Positions 51,444 through 61,785 are shown, numbered from the stretch's first letter. The stretch is 64,000 nucleotides of DNA from Ruegeria sp. ANG-S4 (GCF_000814005.1 NZ_JWLK01000002.1:372001-436000), one strand, 5' to 3'. Translations and numbers: made by a program. Notes: a model not told the origin generated them from the sequence alone.

Positions 51444-52640
51444 TCAGAGTTCCAGAATGGATTTGGAGATAATCGTGCGCTGAATCTCGTTGGACCCGCC
51501 AAAGATCGAGAGTTTGCGCATGTTGAAGTAGGTCGGTGCGGCAGATGGGGCGTGTTCTGGCCCATTGGGCAGTTGGTTGTCACCGCCTTCCAGATATTCG
51601 GGCAGAAACGGCATCGCGTCCGGCCCTGCCGCGCGGCGCAGCAATGAGGTCAACTCTTGCCGCAGCAGCGTCCCCTTGACCTTGAGCATCGAGCTTTCGG
51701 CCCCCGGTGCCTGACCCTTTGCCGCCGCAGAGACCACCCGCAGATTGGTTGTTTGCATCGCCATCAGATCAATCTCGACCTGTGCCATGCGGGCTGCGAA
51801 ATGCGGATTTTCGGCCAGTGGACGCCCACCCGCCATTGTCGTGGCGGCAACGGTTTTCAAAGTCGCCAAGGCAGCCTGCGAAAACCCAACGCCCGCGATA
51901 TTGGTACGCTCATGGGTCAGCAGGTATTTGGCATAGGTCCAGCCTTTGTCCTGCTCACCCACAAGGTTTTCGACCGGCACGCGAACGTTGTCGAAAAAGA
52001 CCTCGTTCACTTCGGCCTCACCATCAATCAAAACGATAGGTCGTACAGTGACGCCCGGCGATTTCATGTCGATCAGAAGGAAACTGATACCTTCCTGTTT
52101 TTTTGCCTCGGGATTGGTACGCACGAGACAGAAAATCCAGTTCGCGTGCTGGCCCAGCGTTGTCCATGTCTTCTGGCCATTCACGACATAGTGGTCGCCT
52201 TCCAGTACGGCGCGGGTTTTCACCGCTGCAAGGTCGGACCCGGCCCCCGGTTCGGAATATCCCTGACACCACCAGTGTTCGTTGTTCAGAACCTTCGGCA
52301 GAAACCGCTGCCTTTGTTCTTCAGTGCCAAAGGCGAACAACACGGGTGCCAGCATCGTCAGGCCAAATGGCACCAGCCGCGGCGCGTTGGCCCGACAGGC
52401 TTCTTCTTCAAAAATCATCCGCTGCACGGCGTCCCATTCGGCCCCGCCGTATTCCTTGGGCCAATTCGCAGCCAACCAACCGCGATCATTCAGAATGGCA
52501 TTCCAATCCTCGCTGTCCTGCTTGGACAACCGCTTGCCAAGACGCACTTTTTCGCTGATGCGCTTGGGCAGGTTCGCAGCCATGAACGCGCGAACTTCGG
52601 CGCGAAATGCCTCTTGCTCCGGGGTAAAGCTCAGATCCAT
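51444..52640 (-). CDS. Acyl-CoA dehydrogenase, large-subunit type (PimC-like)
   Basis: The 398-residue acyl-CoA dehydrogenase has [36 protein letters not shown] near 125 and the C-terminal [19 protein letters not shown]. The overall sequence ([34 protein letters not shown]) is like the large subunit of pimeloyl-CoA dehydrogenase. ATG 52640 lies within the last codons of the thiolase gene, with GAGGAAG upstream. The pairing with 50299 matches pimCD of the Rhodopseudomonas pim operon. Confidence 0.88.
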   Translation of the reverse strand: MDLSFTPEQEAFRAEVRAFMAANLPKRISEKVRLGKRLSKQDSEDWNAILNDRGWLAANWPKEYGGAEWDAVQRMIFEEEACRANAPRLVPFGLTMLAPVLFAFGTEEQRQRFLPKVLNNEHWWCQGYSEPGAGSDLAAVKTRAVLEGDHYVVNGQKTWTTLGQHANWIFCLVRTNPEAKKQEGISFLLIDMKSPGVTVRPIVLIDGEAEVNEVFFDNVRVPVENLVGEQDKGWTYAKYLLTHERTNIAGVGFSQAALATLKTVAATTMAGGRPLAENPHFAARMAQVEIDLMAMQTTNLRVVSAAAKGQAPGAESSMLKVKGTLLRQELTSLLRRAAGPDAMPFLPEYLEGGDNQLPNGPEHAPSAAPTYFNMRKLSIFGGSNEIQRTIISKSILEL

Positions 52641-53830
52641 CTTGGGCTTCCTCGGAAAATCTCGAACAGGCCAGCGGCACCCTGACCACCGCCGACGCAC
52701 ATGGTGACAACACCCAGCTTGGCGCCGCGGCGGCGGCCTTCAAGCAGGATGTGGCCGGTCATCCGCGCCCCGGTCATTCCGAACGGGTGACCGATCGAGA
52801 TTGAGCCACCGTTGACGTTGCAGATCGCCGGATCGATGCCGAGTTGATCGCGGCAATACAGCGCCTGACTGGCGAAGGCCTCGTTCAACTCCCACAGATC
52901 GATATCCCCCACGGTCAGGCCATGGCGCTCAAGTAAGCGCGGCACGGCAAAGACCGGGCCGATGCCCATTTCATCCGGCTCACACCCTGCCACCGCGAAG
53001 CCTTTGAAGGCACCCAGCGGCTCAAGACCCTGCCGCTCTGCCAGATCCGCGTCCATCAGGACCAAAGCTGCTGCTCCGTCGGAGAGCTGAGACGCGTTTC
53101 CCGCCGTGATGAAATTGCCCTCACCCTGCACAGGCGCGAGACCTGCAAGACCCTCCAAAGTCGTATTCGGCCGGTTGCAATCATCCATGCCAAAGGTGAC
53201 TTCCTTACGCGTCACCTCGCCGGTTTCGCGGTCTTTGAAGGCCTGCGTGACCGTGATCGGGACGATTTCATCATCCAATTTTCCAGCGGCCTGCGCAGCC
53301 GCCGTGCGCATCTGGCTCTCAAGCGCCAGCTCATCCTGCGCCGCGCGGCTGATATTGTACCGTTTGGCGACCGTGTCCGCCGTCTGGATCATCGAGTCGT
53401 AAATGGCCGGTTTGTTTTCATCGAGCCACGCTTCACGCTTCTGCGGCGGGCGCGAGGGTGGCATCTGACTGATGCTCTCCACCCCTCCGGCAATCGCTGC
53501 CGGTGCACCTTCGGCGGTGATCGCGTGCGCCGCCATGGCGACGGCGTTCAGGCCCGACGAGCAGAAACGGTTCACCGTTGCCGCTGCAACCGTGATCGGC
53601 AACCCTGCTCGAACCACCGCATGACGGGCGATGTTTGCGCCCGTGAGACCTTCGGGATAGCCACATCCAATGAACGCGTCCTCGATCAGGTCGGGGTCCA
53701 CTTTGGACCGTTCGACCGCATGTTTCACCACATGGCCAGCCATGGTCGCGCCATGTGTTTCGTTGAACGCCCCGCGATAGGACTTCGCAAGGCCGGTGCG
53801 GGCGGTTGATACGATGACGGCTTGTTTCAC
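52631..53830 (-). CDS. Acetyl-CoA acyltransferase (thiolase), PimB-like
   Basis: The 399-residue thiolase has the nucleophile Cys90 in [19 protein letters not shown]. The NEAFASQ histidine/asparagine motif lies near 315, [22 protein letters not shown] near 345, and the second cysteine in [17 protein letters not shown] near 378. It cleaves 3-ketoacyl-CoA with CoA. It lies 10 bases after the multifunctional gene and overlaps the acyl-CoA dehydrogenase gene, consistent with a tightly packed operon. Confidence 0.92.
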   Translation of the reverse strand: MKQAVIVSTARTGLAKSYRGAFNETHGATMAGHVVKHAVERSKVDPDLIEDAFIGCGYPEGLTGANIARHAVVRAGLPITVAAATVNRFCSSGLNAVAMAAHAITAEGAPAAIAGGVESISQMPPSRPPQKREAWLDENKPAIYDSMIQTADTVAKRYNISRAAQDELALESQMRTAAAQAAGKLDDEIVPITVTQAFKDRETGEVTRKEVTFGMDDCNRPNTTLEGLAGLAPVQGEGNFITAGNASQLSDGAAALVLMDADLAERQGLEPLGAFKGFAVAGCEPDEMGIGPVFAVPRLLERHGLTVGDIDLWELNEAFASQALYCRDQLGIDPAICNVNGGSISIGHPFGMTGARMTGHILLEGRRRGAKLGVVTMCVGGGQGAAGLFEIFRGSPRWI

Positions 53831-53840
53831 GGCTTTGTCC

Positions 53841-55928
53841 TCAGGCGTTCAGGCTGGCGAAAGTCTTGCCTTCAGTGACAAGCTTCTCGAGCAACGGGGC
53901 AGGTTGCCAGAGGAAGTCATCCTCGGCGGCGAATTTCTTGATATCCTTCAGGATTTTATCAGGTCCGACAGTGTCGGCATACTGCATCGGTCCACCGCGC
54001 CAGCGTGGGAAGCCGTAGCCGTTCAGCAAGGTCACATCCACGTCCAATGGACGCAGCGCGATACCCTCTTCAACGATCCGCGCGGCTTCGTTAACCATGG
54101 CGGCCATGTAGCGATCCACAATCTCCTGAGCATCAATCTCGCGGGTTTGGATGCCTTTCTCAGCGCGTTCCGCCTCGATCAATTGCAGCACCTCGGGGTT
54201 CGGTTCGGATTTGCCGTCCTTGTGGATGTAATATCCTGTGCCGGTCTTGCGTCCGAAATGGCCTTGTTCGCAGAGCTTGTCTGCGAAGTCGGCATAGACC
54301 TCCCGCGGGTCCCGATCCGGCGCGACGCGCTTGCGGTTGGCCCATCCGATATCAAGACCGGCCAGATCGCTTACGGCAAACGGCCCCATCGCCAATCCAA
54401 AGGCGACCAGAGCATTGTCGATTTCAATCGGGCTGGCACCGGCCAGAACTGCGCCGTCTATCGCCTTACGGTAATGGGCGAGAATACGGTTGCCGATGAA
54501 GCCATCGCAAACCCCTGCCCGCACGGCGATTTTGCCCATCCTTTTTGCCAGCGCGAAACCCGTCGCCGTCACATCGGGCGCCGTCTTTTCACCGACGACC
54601 ACTTCCAACAGCTTCATCACATGCGCGGGCGAAAAGAAATGCAACCCGATCACATCCTCGGGACGGCTGGTCACGGCGGCGATCGCGTCCACGTCCAGAT
54701 ACGACGTGTTCGAGGCCAGAATGGCTCCGGGCTTGCAGATAGCATCCAGTTTGGTGAATACGTCCCGCTTCACCTCCATGCTTTCAAATACGGCTTCGAT
54801 TGCTAAATCCACATGCGCCAAGGCTGCATAATCGTGGTTGGCTCGAAACTTTGACGCCAAAATCATATCATATGCGGCCTGGTCCAGTTTACCGCGCTTC
54901 ACCGCACCCTGCAGCAGTTTGGAAACAGTCGAGATTGCCCGATCAACCGCCTCGGCGTCGCGTTCGATCAGTGTCACATCAAGGCCGGACAAGAGCGAGC
55001 TAACAGTAATGCCCGCACCCATTGTGCCGCCACCAACAACCCCGACGGCGGCAATTTCGCGCGGATTTACGCCTGCAATCTCTGGCAATTTGCCCACTTG
55101 CCGTTCGGCAAAAAAGGCATGGATCAGTGCCGAGCGCTGGTCGGAATCCAATAATTCCCGGAAAAGCGCACGCTCTTGCGCCAGCCCTTCTGCAAATGGC
55201 AGTTCCACAGCGCCTTGGATGGCATCCATGCATTTCAAAGGCGCGATCTGGCCGCGCGCGGATTTGGCAAGTTTGGCGCGGGCGGTGTCGAACAGTTCAG
55301 GCTCAACAGCCTTGCACGGCAACTCGCTTGTTCGGCGCGATTTGGCACCTTCCGCGATCAGCTCTTCCGCGTAGGCGATCCCTGCCGCGCGCATATCATC
55401 GGTCTCTTCCAGTTTATCAATTATGCCCAACTCCAGCGCCTCATCAGCGCTGATCGGCGCGCCCTTGGTTATCATGGCGATAGTTTTCTCGACAGAAACC
55501 AATCGCGGCAACCGCTGGGTACCGCCCGCGCCCGGCAACAGGCCCAGCGTGACTTCGGGAAGGCCGAGTTTCGTGTTTGGCGCAGCCACGCGGTAGTGGC
55601 AGCCCAACGCCAGTTCAAATCCACCACCCAGTACCGTGCCATGCAAGGCCACAACAACCGGCTTTTCGCTTGCTTCGATCTTGTTGATAAGGCCGGGCAA
55701 CATTGGCTCTTTCGGCGGTTGCCCAAATTCCTTGATATCCGCACCGGCAATGAACGTGCGCCCCGCGCCGTAAATCACAATTGCCGAAACGCGTTCATCC
55801 AAGGCCGCCTGCTCAATCGCTTGCAACAAACCCTCGCGCACTGCGACGGACAATGCGTTGACCGGCGGGTTTGCAACCTCAATGACTGCGACCTCACCAC
55901 ATAGCTTCAAGCTTACCGGCTTTGGCAA
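53841..55928 (-). CDS. Bifunctional enoyl-CoA hydratase/3-hydroxyacyl-CoA dehydrogenase (FadJ/PimF-like)
   Basis: The 695-residue fusion has an N-terminal crotonase domain ([16 protein letters not shown] near 55, [22 protein letters not shown] near 95). The NAD-binding 3-hydroxyacyl-CoA dehydrogenase domain follows ([31 protein letters not shown] near 295, [19 protein letters not shown] near 430). The C-terminal dehydrogenase domain runs to the end. It performs hydration and oxidation in beta-oxidation. The start is TTG with GGGAG seven bases upstream. It is the first gene of the eight-gene leftward operon, behind a palindromic promoter region. Confidence 0.92.
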   Translation of the reverse strand: MPKPVSLKLCGEVAVIEVANPPVNALSVAVREGLLQAIEQAALDERVSAIVIYGAGRTFIAGADIKEFGQPPKEPMLPGLINKIEASEKPVVVALHGTVLGGGFELALGCHYRVAAPNTKLGLPEVTLGLLPGAGGTQRLPRLVSVEKTIAMITKGAPISADEALELGIIDKLEETDDMRAAGIAYAEELIAEGAKSRRTSELPCKAVEPELFDTARAKLAKSARGQIAPLKCMDAIQGAVELPFAEGLAQERALFRELLDSDQRSALIHAFFAERQVGKLPEIAGVNPREIAAVGVVGGGTMGAGITVSSLLSGLDVTLIERDAEAVDRAISTVSKLLQGAVKRGKLDQAAYDMILASKFRANHDYAALAHVDLAIEAVFESMEVKRDVFTKLDAICKPGAILASNTSYLDVDAIAAVTSRPEDVIGLHFFSPAHVMKLLEVVVGEKTAPDVTATGFALAKRMGKIAVRAGVCDGFIGNRILAHYRKAIDGAVLAGASPIEIDNALVAFGLAMGPFAVSDLAGLDIGWANRKRVAPDRDPREVYADFADKLCEQGHFGRKTGTGYYIHKDGKSEPNPEVLQLIEAERAEKGIQTREIDAQEIVDRYMAAMVNEAARIVEEGIALRPLDVDVTLLNGYGFPRWRGGPMQYADTVGPDKILKDIKKFAAEDDFLWQPAPLLEKLVTEGKTFASLNA

Positions 55929-56346
55929 TTGGCTTCTCCCTACCCCAACGATCCAAGCTTGAACCGGTTGTATTCTCCAATTGTAGAAATTTCAACATGC
56001 AGAATTTAATTTCTATAATCAGAACATGTCCGATCCCCAAGGTTCCATTTCCGACGCATCAGAATGATCGAAATGACCTGCCGCCACCTGCGTTGAAGTT
56101 GGACGCAAGGCAAAGAAAATTTGGCGCTTCAGAACGGAGTCTCGCGATGAGAAAGTCAAATTGATCAGCAACCCACATGCCGCCGGGCAAGTCGTCTATT
56201 CGTTCCTGATGCGGGACTTTCCGGTTGCAGCGTTCCGCAGCCGGCCAAGTCCAACAGTATGAGATCGCGGCTCAATTGAGTCGATTCATTTTCGTGCCAT
56301 TTGTCCAGGGAACGCCGCTCTCACAAGGAATACGTCCTGGTTCCAA
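55929..56346. other. Intergenic region upstream of the acyl-CoA operon
   Basis: This 418-base stretch holds the leftward promoter of the acyl-CoA operon near 55929-56030 and the downstream flank of the peptide/nickel ABC operon on its right. Apart from the AT-rich repeats at 55984-56015 I see no gene. Short frames such as 55922-56164 have no family resemblance or ribosome-binding site, and no strong terminator is visible. Confidence 0.6.
55984..56015. promoter_or_regulatory. Inverted repeats upstream of the acyl-CoA operon
   Basis: TAGAAATT (55984-55991) is repeated inverted as AATTTCTA (56008-56015). Inside lies AGAATTTAATTTCT (56001-56014), itself palindromic at 12 of 14 positions. Its GAATT..AATTC core resembles the perfect palindrome at 46446. 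It sits 56-87 bases upstream of the TTG start. Confidence 0.5.
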
Positions 56347-57135
56347 TCAGCTTTGTCGGTCAACCAGACTGTCCCGCAAAGCGTCGCCGCAGAGGTTGAT
56401 TGCGAGAACACAGGCCGCCACGGACAATCCGGGCCAGATCATTTGCAATGGGGTCGACCGCATGTGGATTCGGGCATCCAATAGCATGGTGCCCCATTCC
56501 GGCATGGGCGGTTGAACGCCAAAACCCAGAAACCCGAGCGCGGAAATTCCAAGAATCGCGCGTGCGAACATCCCAGTCCAGACAACGATCAGCGAGGGCA
56601 CCAGAGCGGGAACATAGTGTGATCGCGCAATTGCAAGCGGTGACAAACCGGCCAGCTTTGCCTGTATGACAAATCCCCTGTTTTTGAGCGACAGACCAAC
56701 GCCTCTGGCAACGCGCGCGTAGCGCATCCAACTGGTAATGCCGAGCGCAAAGATCAGACTTCCCGTTCCCGCCCCCAAAAGGCCGGCAATGACCACGGCG
56801 GCGACAAGTTCTGGAAAGGCGAGGAACGTGTCGGTCGTCCGCATCAAAGCCCAATCCGCCAGCTTACCGCCCTGTGCGGCTGCAAGGCCCACAAGCGTAC
56901 CAATCGAAAGTCCGATGACCGAAATCAGAAAGGCCAGACCCAATGACCATCTGGCCCCGTACAGCAGCCTAGAAAGGATATCCCGACCCAACGCATCCGT
57001 ACCCAAAGGCCATTGTTCCGATGGCGAGCTAAGGCGGTTGGGTATATTGATCGCTGTTGGGTCATGCGGCGCAAGCATCGGGCCAAAAACAGCCAATGCG
57101 ACTAAAACCAGCGATAGGGCGAAAACACTACGCAT
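56347..57135 (-). CDS. Peptide/nickel-type ABC transporter permease (DppC/NikC-like)
   Basis: The 262-residue permease starts with a membrane helix (SVFALSLVLVALAVFGPMLAPHDPTAIN). The DppC-type motif PLGTDALGRDILSRLLYGARWSL lies near 45, MRYARVARGVGLSLKNRGFVIQAKLAGLSPLAIARSH near 140. It pairs with the DppB-like protein. ATG 57135 with GGAG upstream was chosen over TTG 57147, and it overlaps the upstream gene by 8 bases. Last gene of the operon from 60985. Confidence 0.9.
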   Translation of the reverse strand: MRSVFALSLVLVALAVFGPMLAPHDPTAINIPNRLSSPSEQWPLGTDALGRDILSRLLYGARWSLGLAFLISVIGLSIGTLVGLAAAQGGKLADWALMRTTDTFLAFPELVAAVVIAGLLGAGTGSLIFALGITSWMRYARVARGVGLSLKNRGFVIQAKLAGLSPLAIARSHYVPALVPSLIVVWTGMFARAILGISALGFLGFGVQPPMPEWGTMLLDARIHMRSTPLQMIWPGLSVAACVLAINLCGDALRDSLVDRQS

Positions 57136-58066
57136 CGTGCTCTCCAATCCGGGGATCCAGCACCTGATAAAAGATATCGATGAGCAGATTAATGATCACA
57201 AACAAGAGCGCGGTCAGCAATACGACCGCCTGCACCTTGGGGAAGTCACGGGCTCCGATCGCGGTGACCAGAAAACCGCCCAAACCCGGGCGTCCAAAGA
57301 TCACTTCGACCACGACGACCCCTTCCAACAGAAACGCAAGTTCAAGACCCAAGACCGTGACAACGGGGATTGCGGCATGGGGCGCCACGTGATCGCGTTC
57401 TATCGAAGACGGTGATACGCCCCGGCGACGGATCGCCGGCAAAAAGCTCTGGTTGCGGGCTTCGAGTATTCCCGAGCGGATGATCCGTGTCAGCGACGCC
57501 GCGACACCCAAGCCGAGCGTTAGGGCCGGTAGGACAAGATTTGCCGTGCTGCGTGCCCCCATGGCGGGCAACCAACCCAGATGGACAGCAAACAAAAGGA
57601 TCAAAAGCAAACCCAGCCAGTACTGAGGGATCGCAACACCCACCGAGGCCAGTGCGACGCAAACACGGTCCAACACGCTGCCCGGGTTTCTTGCCGCCAA
57701 AGCTGCGAGAGGAAGCGCGATTGCCAAACCAATTGCAAGTCCCATCAACGCCAACGGTACTGTGTAGCCGATCGCCGTGACGAGGTCTGGCCACACCTCG
57801 CGCCCGGTCACCGATGAGCGACCGAAATCGCCGACCAGCAAGGGGCCGATCCAGTCTTTGAACGCCGCCCAAAACCCGGCGTCCAGCCCGGATTCTGCGC
57901 GTACTTGCTCCAAAACTTCTGTGGGAACCACGAAGTTGTAACGCGCTTGCGCGATCGCCATTGCCGGATCGCCCGGAGCGTTCCAAAGCAACACAAATGT
58001 CAACAAAGCCGCGCCGGTTACGACAACGGCGGCCCGCAACACCAGTCCCAGTATGGCAAAGGTCAT
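57128..58066 (-). CDS. Peptide/nickel-type ABC transporter permease (DppB/NikB-like)
   Basis: The 312-residue permease has the DppB-type N-terminal helix, GDFGRSSVTGREVWPDLVTAIGYTVPLALMG near 80, and the EAA-like loop RIIRSGILEARNQSFLPAIRRRGVSPSSIERDH near 210, followed by VEVIFGRPGLGGFLVTAI. It forms the channel with the DppC-like subunit. Its start overlaps the second ATPase gene by four bases. Confidence 0.9.
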   Translation of the reverse strand: MTFAILGLVLRAAVVVTGAALLTFVLLWNAPGDPAMAIAQARYNFVVPTEVLEQVRAESGLDAGFWAAFKDWIGPLLVGDFGRSSVTGREVWPDLVTAIGYTVPLALMGLAIGLAIALPLAALAARNPGSVLDRVCVALASVGVAIPQYWLGLLLILLFAVHLGWLPAMGARSTANLVLPALTLGLGVAASLTRIIRSGILEARNQSFLPAIRRRGVSPSSIERDHVAPHAAIPVVTVLGLELAFLLEGVVVVEVIFGRPGLGGFLVTAIGARDFPKVQAVVLLTALLFVIINLLIDIFYQVLDPRIGEHDA

Positions 58067-58788
58067 CGTCTTCGCTCCAGCGCACCCAAAGAAAAGGCCG
58101 CGTCCCTCAGCTTGCGCCCATAGTTCGTCTTTGGGTTCGAAACAAAAGCGTCTGGGGTTCCGACCTCCTCGATACTGCCAGCCCTTAAGACAGCAATTTC
58201 ATCGGAAAACGCGCAGGCGTATCCAAGGTCATGCGTGACAATCAACGCCGTAAAACCTTCTTCGGCTTGCAAATCCGCAATCAGTTTCGCGGTATGCTTT
58301 TGCGTAATGGCGTCCAGTGCGGACAGTGGTTCGTCAAAAAGGATGAGAGGAGGGGCTGCAACCAAGGCCCGCAAAATTCCGACGCGCTGCGCCTGACCGA
58401 TCGAAACCTCCGCAGGCTTCCGGTTCAACAACTCGGGCGCAAGTTCAAGACCATCGCACAGACGTTTCAGCCGTTCCGTCAGGATATTTGTCTTGCGGGC
58501 GCGTAGCGGCTCTTGAACCGAGCGACGAAGGGAATGAACCGGGTTAAAGGCAGCGCGCGGTTCTTGCATGACCAATGCTGGTCGACAGGCGCGCACAGGC
58601 GCACCGGACCATGTGATTGCACCCTGTGACGGGGTAAGCAACCCCAGAATGCTTGCAATCAACGTGGACTTTCCTGCGCCACTTTCACCGACAACGGCAA
58701 GCGTTTTGCCCGCTTGGATCGAAAAGGACACATCATTGAGCGCCACCGACTTCGCGCGCTTCACCGTGATATTGCCGACGTTCAGCAT
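58063..58788 (-). CDS. Compact peptide/nickel-type ABC transporter ATPase (second)
   Basis: The 241-residue ATPase has Walker A VVGESGAGKSTLI, Walker B PLILFDEPLSALDAI and the H-loop VTHDLGYACAFSD. The signature is unusual, VSIGQAQRVGI in place of LSGGQ-QR. It lacks the C-terminal oligopeptide extension of OppF/DppF and is close to NikE in length. It overlaps both neighbours and would form a heterodimer with the ATPase at 58782. Confidence 0.88.
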   Translation of the reverse strand: MLNVGNITVKRAKSVALNDVSFSIQAGKTLAVVGESGAGKSTLIASILGLLTPSQGAITWSGAPVRACRPALVMQEPRAAFNPVHSLRRSVQEPLRARKTNILTERLKRLCDGLELAPELLNRKPAEVSIGQAQRVGILRALVAAPPLILFDEPLSALDAITQKHTAKLIADLQAEEGFTALIVTHDLGYACAFSDEIAVLRAGSIEEVGTPDAFVSNPKTNYGRKLRDAAFSLGALERRR

Positions 58789-59465
58789 GGCAACTCAAGC
58801 CAGCTTCTATGAGCCGCCAACGCCCGTGCCGCCTGGGTCTTGGGCCTTTCCAACAAATCCGTTGTCAAAGCGTTTTCCACGATGTTCCCCGCATCCATGA
58901 CCATCAGTTGCGAGACCCGCCGCGCAGCGAGGCCCAAATCGTGTGTGATCAGGATCATCGCGGTCCGCCGACCGGACAAAAATTTGTCCAGCAAGTCCAT
59001 TGTGTCGGCCGCAACAACCGGATCCAGCGCAGAGGTCGGCTCATCCAGAACAATCAACTCGGGCGATCCAATCAGCGCCATGGCAATGACAAATCGCTGT
59101 TGCATCCCACGGCTCCAGCCCCAAGGTCGCTTGCGCAGATCGCCATGTTCGATCCGGAGTGCCGAAAACAGCTGTTGCCGACGCTGTTTGTCGTGGTTCA
59201 ACCCCAACGCTTTTTCCGCCTCGCGCCAATGAAACGCCATGGTCCGCAAGGGATCGAGCGCTTCATCCGGGCTTTGGGGAACCTGCGCGACGACGCGGCC
59301 CTGCCTCTGCAAGTCATCGATCAAAGCGTGACCGAGTGTGGACTTGCCCGAGCCGGACGATCCGACCAGACCGATCCGCGCACCAGGCTCTATATCCAGC
59401 GATGTTGGGTGAAGTATGATCCGGCCCGCGCGTTCAACGCGCAGGTCGGACACCGAGAGTGTCAT
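58782..59465 (-). CDS. Compact peptide/nickel-type ABC transporter ATPase (first)
   Basis: The 227-residue ATPase has Walker A GLVGSSGSGKSTLGHAL, Walker [16 protein letters not shown] and H-loop ITHDLGLAARRVS. The signature reads WSRGMQQRFVIAMAL rather than LSGGMQQR. It is shorter than OppD/DppD and close to NikD. Its ATG overlaps the binding-protein stop by four bases, so unlike four other transporters in the window there is no stem-loop after the binding protein here. Confidence 0.88.
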   Translation of the reverse strand: MTLSVSDLRVERAGRIILHPTSLDIEPGARIGLVGSSGSGKSTLGHALIDDLQRQGRVVAQVPQSPDEALDPLRTMAFHWREAEKALGLNHDKQRRQQLFSALRIEHGDLRKRPWGWSRGMQQRFVIAMALIGSPELIVLDEPTSALDPVVAADTMDLLDKFLSGRRTAMILITHDLGLAARRVSQLMVMDAGNIVENALTTDLLERPKTQAARALAAHRSWLELPC

Positions 59466-60985
59466 TCAGCGAACTTTGTTTCGTGCGTGACCCAATAGGT
59501 TTCTGTCGGGTGCACGGCATAACCCGTCAGTCCGGGCTTTGCGACATTGACCTGACTTACGTGGAAAACAGGGATCAATGCGCCCTCGGCATGAATGATC
59601 TGTTGCACCTTGTCATAGATCGCTACGCGCTTCTCCTCGTCGAACGTCAGACGACCATCTGCGAGCAACGCATCCAGTTCCGAGTTCGAGTAGCCCCCGG
59701 AGTTTGATCCGCCATCGGTCTTAAGCAGCGTTTCCAACACGCCGCCCGGGTCGCCTTGGGGCGTCATAACCCAGGCCTGCAGGAACATGTCGGCATTTCC
59801 GGCAGCAATCTCATCGGTCATGGCGCCCCATTCGCCAACACGAACGGTGGAGGTGATCCCGATCGCCTGCAAAAACGCCTGCGTCAGCTCCGCTGTGGGA
59901 GACAGCGCTGCGCGACCGGAATAGGTCACGATATCAATTTCAAGCGGCGCGCCATCCAGCATCCACTGACCGCCTTCTTTGACGGCACCCGCCTCGGTCA
60001 GCAGGGCCTCTGCCCCGGCCATATCGTAGGTCGCCGGTATGTCCACCGCCCAGCCCATACCTGTCGGGAAAACCGTTCCAGCAGGCGTTCCGCCAACGCC
60101 CGACAATACCGCATCGACAACCCCCTGACGGTCTATCGCCATCGATACCGCCTGACGGATCAGAGGGTTCGACATAGGACCGCTTGCTGCGTTCACAGTA
60201 TAAAAGTAAAGCCGGGCGGTCGGAGCCGAAAACCCAAGTGCACCGGTTTCTTTTATCCGTTCAAAGTCTGTCTCGGGATAGTTGATGACCATATCGACTT
60301 CTCCAGCTTCAAACGCCAATGCCTGAGTGCCCGGATCATCGACGTACACCACCGTGACCTCTTCCAGCCCCGGAGCGCCAAGCCGGTAGTCCGGGTTTGC
60401 TTCGACATGGTAGGATTGCTCCACGACCGCTTCGCGAAAAACAAAGGGGCCTGTGGCATTGATCGGGAATGCATCGGAAGGTTGGCCAAGAATGGCGATT
60501 CCGGGTTCGGACAGCGTCCATGGGAATGCGGCGTTTGGGCTGTTGGTTTCGAAAACGACGACGTTTTCGCCATCCGTCGACATCCCCGCCAGATCCAGCA
60601 GGTTGGCAACCCGTTTGTTGTGACCGGGATGACCTTCTTCCGAGATCGGCGCAATCGACTCCACGACCGCCTGCGCAGTCACTGGTGTTCCGTCGTGAAA
60701 GGTAATGCCATCGGGCAAAGTAACGCGCCACGTTGTGGGCGATGACTGTTCGATGCTTTCAGCCAGACGCGGATACAGCTTCAGATCGTAGTCGATGCCC
60801 ATCAGCGTTTCGGTCACGCCTGTCTGATTGGACGTCCATCCGTTGTACTCTGCGCGCGGATCGGGAACCTCTGACCGCGGGCCGTAGCCCGACGAGATCG
60901 TCAGGCTTCCTTGTTGGGCGAGTGTTGGCAGAGCCGGCGCAAACGCGACGCAAGCTGCAAGCGCGAGCCGTGAGAAAACAGTCAT
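59462..60985 (-). CDS. ABC transporter binding protein, family 5 (peptide/nickel type)
   Basis: The 507-residue periplasmic protein has a signal peptide (LALAACVAFAPALPTLAQ). Family-5 landmarks are YPRLAESIEQSSPTTWRVTLPDGITFHDGTPVTAQAVVES near 75, NPLIRQAVSMAIDRQGVVDAVL near 275 and LLADGRLTFDEEKRVAIYDKVQQIIHAEGALIPVFHV near 435. It delivers a peptide, opine or metal complex to the four downstream subunits. The NikABCDE-like size of the ATPases hints at a metal chelate or small substrate, but this is not decisive. Confidence 0.9.
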   Translation of the reverse strand: MTVFSRLALAACVAFAPALPTLAQQGSLTISSGYGPRSEVPDPRAEYNGWTSNQTGVTETLMGIDYDLKLYPRLAESIEQSSPTTWRVTLPDGITFHDGTPVTAQAVVESIAPISEEGHPGHNKRVANLLDLAGMSTDGENVVVFETNSPNAAFPWTLSEPGIAILGQPSDAFPINATGPFVFREAVVEQSYHVEANPDYRLGAPGLEEVTVVYVDDPGTQALAFEAGEVDMVINYPETDFERIKETGALGFSAPTARLYFYTVNAASGPMSNPLIRQAVSMAIDRQGVVDAVLSGVGGTPAGTVFPTGMGWAVDIPATYDMAGAEALLTEAGAVKEGGQWMLDGAPLEIDIVTYSGRAALSPTAELTQAFLQAIGITSTVRVGEWGAMTDEIAAGNADMFLQAWVMTPQGDPGGVLETLLKTDGGSNSGGYSNSELDALLADGRLTFDEEKRVAIYDKVQQIIHAEGALIPVFHVSQVNVAKPGLTGYAVHPTETYWVTHETKFAE

Positions 60986-61380
60986 GAGCGTTCCCTTTTA
61001 GTTATGAGATCTGATTTAAGACTGGGTGGAATGGCGTTCCCCGGCGAAGGTGCGCGATTCTGCCTGACAGTTTTGTTGGTGCTCCACTCAAGCGCCTTCT
61101 CAATCCCGAGATTTCGGACCGAACCGGTCTTGCGGACACCCGTGAACCTGAAATGTTTGCCTGCGAGAGGGGTTTGCAGTGCAGTGCGGGCGACGAACAG
61201 ATTTCTGGTATCGCGCCCTTCAACCGGCTTTCACCGCGAAGGCTTGCTTTACCGAAACTGCGATAGTACCGCGCAGACATGCGAAATCGCCAAAATCTCC
61301 CTCAGACGTCACGCAACTACAAAGGTTACTAGAAATACGCAACACACAAAGATACATGAAATGCAAAAAGGAGCCGGATC
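60986..61380. other. Intergenic region between the ABC operon and the Rrf2 gene
   Basis: This 395-base gap separates two divergent units and must contain both promoters. I see AT-rich sequence around 61315-61375 before the Rrf2 start. No clear palindrome, RNA gene or coding frame with a ribosome-binding site is visible. The short frames present do not resemble proteins I know. Confidence 0.6.
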
Positions 61381-61785
61381 GTGAAACCCAATAGCCGCTT
61401 GGCCCTCGCACTGCATACCCTGGGTCACATGGCCGGCGAACCGGAACGCGTGCGAACCTCGGCTCAAATTGCACAGCACTCGGGCACAAATCCCGTCGTA
61501 GTGCGTCGCGTTTTGGGCCGGTTGAAGCAAGCGGGCCTGCTGCTGTCAGAGAAAGGCCACGCCGGTGGATGGTGGCTGGCCAAAAGCCCTCAGGACATTA
61601 CGTTGGCCGATGTTTATCTGGCGTTGGACGAACAAATGATCGCGCAGAAAAACAGCGGTCAGGCGTTGTCGTGTTCCGTCGAACAAGCGCTGCATGACAA
61701 GGTCACGGTTGTCTTGGAAGAAATTGAGCGCAGTCTTGTTGAAAGACTTGCAAGCACCTCAATTTCTGACATTTCTGCAACCTGA
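61381..61785 (+). CDS. Rrf2-family transcriptional regulator
   Basis: The 134-residue protein has an Rrf2 winged helix (SRLALALHTLGHMAGEPERVRTSAQIAQHSGTNPVVVRRVLGRLKQAGLLLSEKGHAGGWWLAKSPQDITLADVYLALDE). It carries only one cysteine (SCSVEQ), so it lacks the three-cysteine cluster of IscR and NsrR and is unlikely to hold an Fe-S centre. The start is GTG with AAGGAG seven bases upstream. It may regulate the divergent ABC operon or the oxidase downstream. Confidence 0.88.
   Translation: MKPNSRLALALHTLGHMAGEPERVRTSAQIAQHSGTNPVVVRRVLGRLKQAGLLLSEKGHAGGWWLAKSPQDITLADVYLALDEQMIAQKNSGQALSCSVEQALHDKVTVVLEEIERSLVERLASTSISDISAT

Noticed and set aside
55922..56164. 80-codon open frame upstream of the acyl-CoA operon
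   Set aside because: No ribosome-binding site, no family resemblance, and it overlaps the promoter repeats.
61350..61375. NsrR-like site before the Rrf2 gene
   Set aside because: AAGATACAT and AATGCA resemble half-sites, but the spacing is wrong and this Rrf2 protein lacks the Fe-S cysteines of NsrR.
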